A DNA stretch of 64,000 nucleotides from Prochlorococcus sp. AG-388-A04 (GTDB lineage Bacteria > Cyanobacteriota > Cyanobacteriia > PCC-6307 > Cyanobiaceae): contig QCGL01000003.1 of NCBI GenBank assembly GCA_003279935.1, forward strand, positions 54,324-118,323. Reading direction: 5' to 3'. This document shows, one piece after another, positions 60,061 to 64,000 of the stretch (the first letter of the stretch is position 1; each line of letters opens with the position of its first letter). The notes beneath the pieces were generated by a model, which was given only the letters and a program-made list of their open reading frames with translations, was not told the origin of the DNA and searched no databases. Position numbers and translations under genes: made by a program.

Positions 60061-60327
60061 ATGAATAACTTTTTTTTATTATTATTTTTATCGTTAAGCT
60101 TTATAAATCCTGTTTTAAGTCAATCAGGTCTTTTGGAGACTGTCAAAAAGAATCCTGGTAATGCTATTAAGATGTGTAATAAATTTAAAGAATTAAATTC
60201 AAAAGGCATCTCAGCAAGTTCAGATCAAGCTATAGAGTTTGTTTCAAAAAAAAATAACTTGAATCCAATTAATGCTGAAATACTATCTATTTATGTAATT
60301 GGTCTTCATTGTCCTCAGGTTATATAA
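60061..60327 (+). CDS. small secreted protein, unknown function
   Basis: An 88-residue protein with a good signal peptide (hydrophobic residues 4-17, cleavage probably after VLSQ around residue 21). The mature part of about 67 residues is helical and holds two cysteines (MCNKF and HCPQVI), which could form a disulfide in the periplasm. No family recognised. It lies between the DUF4332 gene and the CocE/NonD hydrolase, with a separation of 8 bases to the latter. Confidence 0.65.
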   Translation: MNNFFLLLFLSLSFINPVLSQSGLLETVKKNPGNAIKMCNKFKELNSKGISASSDQAIEFVSKKNNLNPINAEILSIYVIGLHCPQVI

Positions 60328-60335
60328 ACACTTAA

Positions 60336-61913
60336 ATGCGCGAAGTAAAATGGGTTGATAAGTCTTTAAAATTAAATGATGGAGTTGAATTAGTATCAAG
60401 AATTTGGACACCTAAAGATAAAGGTTCTTGGCCCGCGCTATTAATGAGACAACCATATGGAAGAGAAATAGCTTCAACAATTACTTATTCTCATCCTGAA
60501 TGGTGGGCTTCAAAAGGTTACATAGTAGTAGTACAAGATGTTAGAGGTCAGGGGTCATCTGGTGGAGTATTCAAAGGGTTCTCTCAAGAACCTAGTGATA
60601 CATCAGAAACGCACCAATGGGTAAGATCTTTAAAAGAATGCAATGGAAAACTTGGGTTATATGGCTTTTCATATCAAGGATTAACTCAACTTACAGGAAC
60701 AAAAGATTCAAAGCCTCCTGATTGCTTATCTCCCGCAATGACGGGGATAGATTTAAAAAATCATTGGACTTCGGATGGTGGAGCGTTTTGGTGGAATAAT
60801 AATATTGCGTGGGGATTACAAATAGCTGCCTTAAAGATGAGAAGGGAAAATAACTCTTTAGGATGGGAAGAAATAAGATCAGCCCTAGAAAATAAAAGTT
60901 ATTTAAGAAAAGGATTAGATCTTTTAAAAAAATATGATCCTAATAACTTCATACTTGAATGGCTTAACAATCTAAATCAAAATAAAGATTTTCAAGAGAT
61001 AAAACTTATTTCATCATGGCTAAAAAAACCAATGTTAATTATTGGTGGTCTTTGGGATCCTCATCTAGAAGGAGCATTTGATCTCTATCAAAAATCAAAA
61101 GCAGCAGGTGGAAATCCTGACATAATTATTGGGAATTCTACACATCTAAATTGGTGGGAGGGATCACAAAATACTTTGTTAGATTTTTTTGATACCCACC
61201 TCAAAACAAATCAAGAAGTTAATAAAACAAATTCTTTTAAGAATAAAAAAATTTGGAATCTTTCATTAAAAAAATGGGATGTAATTGAAGAAGACAAGAT
61301 TCAAGATTGCAAGTTTGGTCTTGAAAGTAATGGAACAGCTAATTTCGAAATTATTGATGGGAGTCTCCTTTTGAATTCAAGAGGGTCGGGCTGGTTTTCA
61401 ATTGTTCATGATCCTTGGAGACCATTTCAAGCAGAAGGAGGACACTTAGGTCCAAGTCCTGGGTTATTTGATAGATATATTTTTGACAAAAGATTAGATG
61501 TGGGTGTTTTTCAAACCAATTCCTTCGAAGAAGATCTTAAACTTTCAGGAATACCTATACTTGAAACCTCTGTAAAGAGTGATAAGAAAAGCTTTGATAT
61601 ATGTCTTGCTTTGTCTCTTGTTAATGAAGAAGATAAAACTGTAAACCAATTTTCAACTGGATTTTTAAGAGTTAAAAATTTACAAATAGACGAAAAATGT
61701 GATTGCGAAATCGTAATGCATCCTACTAATATTACGATTCTAAAAGGTACAAAACTAAGGTTATCTATATCAGCTGCTGCATACCCAGCTATTGGTGTTA
61801 ATTCAGGATTTGGTGACGATATGCTTGGTGCCCCAACTATTAATCACAAAATAATAACTTTAAGTTTTGAACTAAATAAAACATTTATGAAAATGACTCC
61901 ATTTTTCAATTAA
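60336..61913 (+). CDS. CocE/NonD family serine hydrolase
   Basis: A 525-residue alpha/beta hydrolase of the S15/CocE group. The N-terminal domain has VVQDVRGQGSSGG, the nucleophile Ser in GLYGFSYQGLTQ, an Asp in GGLWDPHLEGAFDLY and the His in GNSTHLNWW. The C-terminal jelly-roll (X-Pro-dipeptidyl-peptidase C-terminal domain) starts near residue 300 and has the GWFSIVHDPWRP block. Members cleave esters, amides or X-Pro peptides; the substrate here is unknown. No signal peptide, so cytosolic. Confidence 0.88.
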   Translation: MREVKWVDKSLKLNDGVELVSRIWTPKDKGSWPALLMRQPYGREIASTITYSHPEWWASKGYIVVVQDVRGQGSSGGVFKGFSQEPSDTSETHQWVRSLKECNGKLGLYGFSYQGLTQLTGTKDSKPPDCLSPAMTGIDLKNHWTSDGGAFWWNNNIAWGLQIAALKMRRENNSLGWEEIRSALENKSYLRKGLDLLKKYDPNNFILEWLNNLNQNKDFQEIKLISSWLKKPMLIIGGLWDPHLEGAFDLYQKSKAAGGNPDIIIGNSTHLNWWEGSQNTLLDFFDTHLKTNQEVNKTNSFKNKKIWNLSLKKWDVIEEDKIQDCKFGLESNGTANFEIIDGSLLLNSRGSGWFSIVHDPWRPFQAEGGHLGPSPGLFDRYIFDKRLDVGVFQTNSFEEDLKLSGIPILETSVKSDKKSFDICLALSLVNEEDKTVNQFSTGFLRVKNLQIDEKCDCEIVMHPTNITILKGTKLRLSISAAAYPAIGVNSGFGDDMLGAPTINHKIITLSFELNKTFMKMTPFFN

Positions 61914-61967
61914 TTTTTTTTATTTGGTTGATAATTTGATAAACTAATTCCTTAACAGCTACCAGTC

Positions 61968-64000
61968 ATGAAAGAAACTATTCAAGCAGACTGGATTAAA
62001 TCAGAAGCTTTCAACCTCGAAAATTGTTGCAATGATAATCCATTAAATATTTTAGGTCCCCATTTCGTTAATGGACAGTGGATAACAAGAGTATGGATGC
62101 CTGAAGCAGATGAAGTAAATATTATTTTTAAAGATAAAACCTATAAAACAACTACTTTAAATCATAAATGGCTATTTGAAGTAACACTTCCTGAAGATCC
62201 CAAAAGTAATTATCAAATAAATGTGTCAAGAGGAGGAGTTTCTCATTCACAGCAAGATCCTTGGGCTTATAGGGAAGAATGGATGGGGGAATTAGACAGA
62301 CACCTTTTTGCTGAGGGTAACCATCATCATATTTGGAAAAAAATGGGGGCTCACATCCATGAAGAAACAAATCAAAAAGGTGTAATGTTCTGTATTTGGG
62401 CACCAAATGCAAAATCAATCTCAATAATCGGTGATATAAATTCTTGGGACGGTAGACATCATCCTATGCAAAAAAGGCTGGGTGGTATATGGGAATTATT
62501 TATGCCAATAATGAAAGAAGGAGATGCTTATAAATATGAAATAAGAACTCAAGAAGGACATATTTATGAAAAAGCTGATCCATATGGTTTCCTTCATGAA
62601 ATCAGACCCCAAAATGGCTCAATAGTATCTAAACTCAACGATTTTGATTGGGAAGATGGTTCTTGGATAACTAATAGAGATTCATCTAGTCAAATTAATA
62701 AACCTATTTCAGTTTATGAGATGCATTTGGGAAGTTGGATGCACGATTCAAGTGAGAATAAATATATTGAAAAAAATGGACAGACAAGATCTCCAGTTCC
62801 TGCAGCAGATTTAAAACCTGGGACAAGGTTTTTAACTTATCCAGAGTTAACAGAAAAGCTTATCCCATATGTAAAAGAAAGAGGATTTACTCATATCGAA
62901 TTAATGCCTATTTCAGAACATCCTTTCGATGGTTCCTGGGGCTATCAAGTTACAGGTTGGTACGCCCCGACAAGTAGATATGGCACTCCTAATGAATTTA
63001 AAGAGTTTATAAATAAATGTCATGCAGAGGGTATAGGTATAATTCTCGACTGGGTTCCTGGCCATTTTCCAAAAGATAAGCATGGTTTAGCTTTCTTTGA
63101 TGGTTGTCATCTTTATGAACATGGTGATCCTCGTATTGGAGAGCATAAAGAATGGGGTACTTTAATATTTAACTACAGTAGAAATGAAGTAAGGAATTTT
63201 TTGGTAGCTAACCTTATTTATTGGTTTGAGGAATTCCATATCGATGGGATAAGAGTAGATGCTGTAGCTTCAATGTTATATAAAGACTATTTACGTCCAG
63301 AGGGAGAATGGATTCCAAATGAAAATGGTGGGAATGAAAATTTAGAAGCTGTTAAATTTCTTCAGCAAGCAAACCATGTACTTTTTCAGCATTTTCCAGG
63401 CGCACTATCTATTGCTGAAGAATCCACAACTTGGCCAATGGTTACCGAGCCTACAAATTTAGGTGGACTAGGTTTCAATTTAAAATGGAATATGGGTTGG
63501 ATGCACGATATGCTCGATTATTTTGAAATAGATCCTTGGTTTAGGCAATTTCATCAAAATAGTGTGACCTTTTCAATAACTTATAATTACACCGAAAATT
63601 TTATGCTTGCCCTAAGTCACGATGAAGTTGTTCATGGGAAAAGTCATCTTTTACATAAAATGCCAGGAGATGATTGGAAAAAATTCGCGAATACTAGGGC
63701 TCTATTAACTTACATGTGGACACATCCTGGTAAAAAGACAATTTTTATGGGAATGGAATTTGGACAAAGGCAAGAATGGAATGTTTGGGATGATCTTCAA
63801 TGGGAACTCTTAGAATTTGCCCCCCACAAAGGTATTAGAAACTTGGTTGATGACTTAAATAAACTTTATAAAAATGAGCCTTCTTTATGGAAAAATGACT
63901 TTGACCCTTATGGATTCCAATGGATAGATTGCGATGACACCTCCAATTCAGTTATCAGTTTTATGAGAAGGGAAAATGAAAGTAATGAATGGCTTGTAGT
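61968..64000 (+). CDS. glgB: 1,4-alpha-glucan branching enzyme (partial, runs off window)
   Basis: GH13 branching enzyme that adds alpha-1,6 branches to glycogen. It starts with ATG at 61968 and is open to the right edge (677 codons seen; the family runs to about 750). A CBM48-like domain ([24 protein letters not shown]) precedes the catalytic barrel. The nucleophile is Asp431 in DGIRVDAV and the acid/base Glu484 in [15 protein letters not shown] and the later [12 protein letters not shown] block are also present. It partners glgA (33-34 kb). The gene is 54 bases after the CocE/NonD gene on the same strand. Confidence 0.95.
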   Translation, partial: MKETIQADWIKSEAFNLENCCNDNPLNILGPHFVNGQWITRVWMPEADEVNIIFKDKTYKTTTLNHKWLFEVTLPEDPKSNYQINVSRGGVSHSQQDPWAYREEWMGELDRHLFAEGNHHHIWKKMGAHIHEETNQKGVMFCIWAPNAKSISIIGDINSWDGRHHPMQKRLGGIWELFMPIMKEGDAYKYEIRTQEGHIYEKADPYGFLHEIRPQNGSIVSKLNDFDWEDGSWITNRDSSSQINKPISVYEMHLGSWMHDSSENKYIEKNGQTRSPVPAADLKPGTRFLTYPELTEKLIPYVKERGFTHIELMPISEHPFDGSWGYQVTGWYAPTSRYGTPNEFKEFINKCHAEGIGIILDWVPGHFPKDKHGLAFFDGCHLYEHGDPRIGEHKEWGTLIFNYSRNEVRNFLVANLIYWFEEFHIDGIRVDAVASMLYKDYLRPEGEWIPNENGGNENLEAVKFLQQANHVLFQHFPGALSIAEESTTWPMVTEPTNLGGLGFNLKWNMGWMHDMLDYFEIDPWFRQFHQNSVTFSITYNYTENFMLALSHDEVVHGKSHLLHKMPGDDWKKFANTRALLTYMWTHPGKKTIFMGMEFGQRQEWNVWDDLQWELLEFAPHKGIRNLVDDLNKLYKNEPSLWKNDFDPYGFQWIDCDDTSNSVISFMRRENESNEWLV

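Overview
The window is a gene-dense, strongly AT-rich stretch of a cyanobacterial chromosome. It almost certainly comes from Prochlorococcus, most likely a high-light-adapted strain. The main evidence is one pcb gene for a divinyl-chlorophyll a/b antenna protein, a lycopene epsilon-type cyclase, phylloquinone genes (menB, menD), a cyanobacterial NDH-1 subunit (ndhD), Ycf51/DUF2518, DUF1350, DUF760 and DUF4336 proteins, very short intergenic gaps and heavy use of A/T-ending codons. I see no tRNA or rRNA gene, insertion sequence, prophage, CRISPR array or integration site. This is core chromosome with small lineage-specific genes between housekeeping genes.

Layout: 0-3 kb holds methionine synthesis (metA, metY) and an unknown gene. 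3-10 kb holds an unknown 508-residue protein divergent from a glucosylglycerol-phosphate phosphatase (stpA), the arsenosugar radical-SAM enzyme ArsS, a Fur-family regulator, an isochorismatase-like hydrolase, an MscS channel and a POR-like reductase. 10-16.5 kb is a pigment and antenna neighbourhood: lycopene cyclase, an SDR, a membrane-anchored GIY-YIG-like protein, a GST-like protein, a GltS carrier and the pcb antenna gene with a clear terminator. 16.5-20 kb carries small unknown proteins, hisS and a striking decapeptide-repeat/DUF3721 protein.

20-28 kb is mostly minus strand: exonuclease, acs, prenyl diphosphate synthase, murI, amidase, nitrilase and comB, with four-base overlaps that suggest co-translation. 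28-38 kb holds aroA, mnmD, glmU, murF, glgA, menB, menD and lepB, covering shikimate, tRNA modification, cell wall, glycogen and quinone synthesis. 38-44 kb has a DUF760 protein, a DUF4336 protein, a three-gene Mn/Fe-type ABC transporter and a DUF697 membrane protein.

44-53 kb is a plus-strand series: a low-complexity protein overlapping trpS, then thrS, glk, thrB, ndhD and an M3 oligopeptidase. 53-64 kb holds a lipase-like protein, folB, proA, a very large TamB-like envelope protein, Ycf51, DUF4332, a small secreted protein, a CocE/NonD hydrolase and the start of glgB, which runs off the right edge.

Several starts need care. comB has no ATG/GTG/TTG start and probably begins at ATT. aroA, mnmD and the decapeptide-repeat protein begin with TTG. 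trpS and mntC begin well inside their longest open frames. No multi-gene system of an obviously new kind is present. The best leads are the decapeptide-repeat/DUF3721 protein, the unknown 508-residue protein beside stpA, the GIY-YIG membrane fusion, the degenerate DUF697 GTPase-like protein and the comB start.
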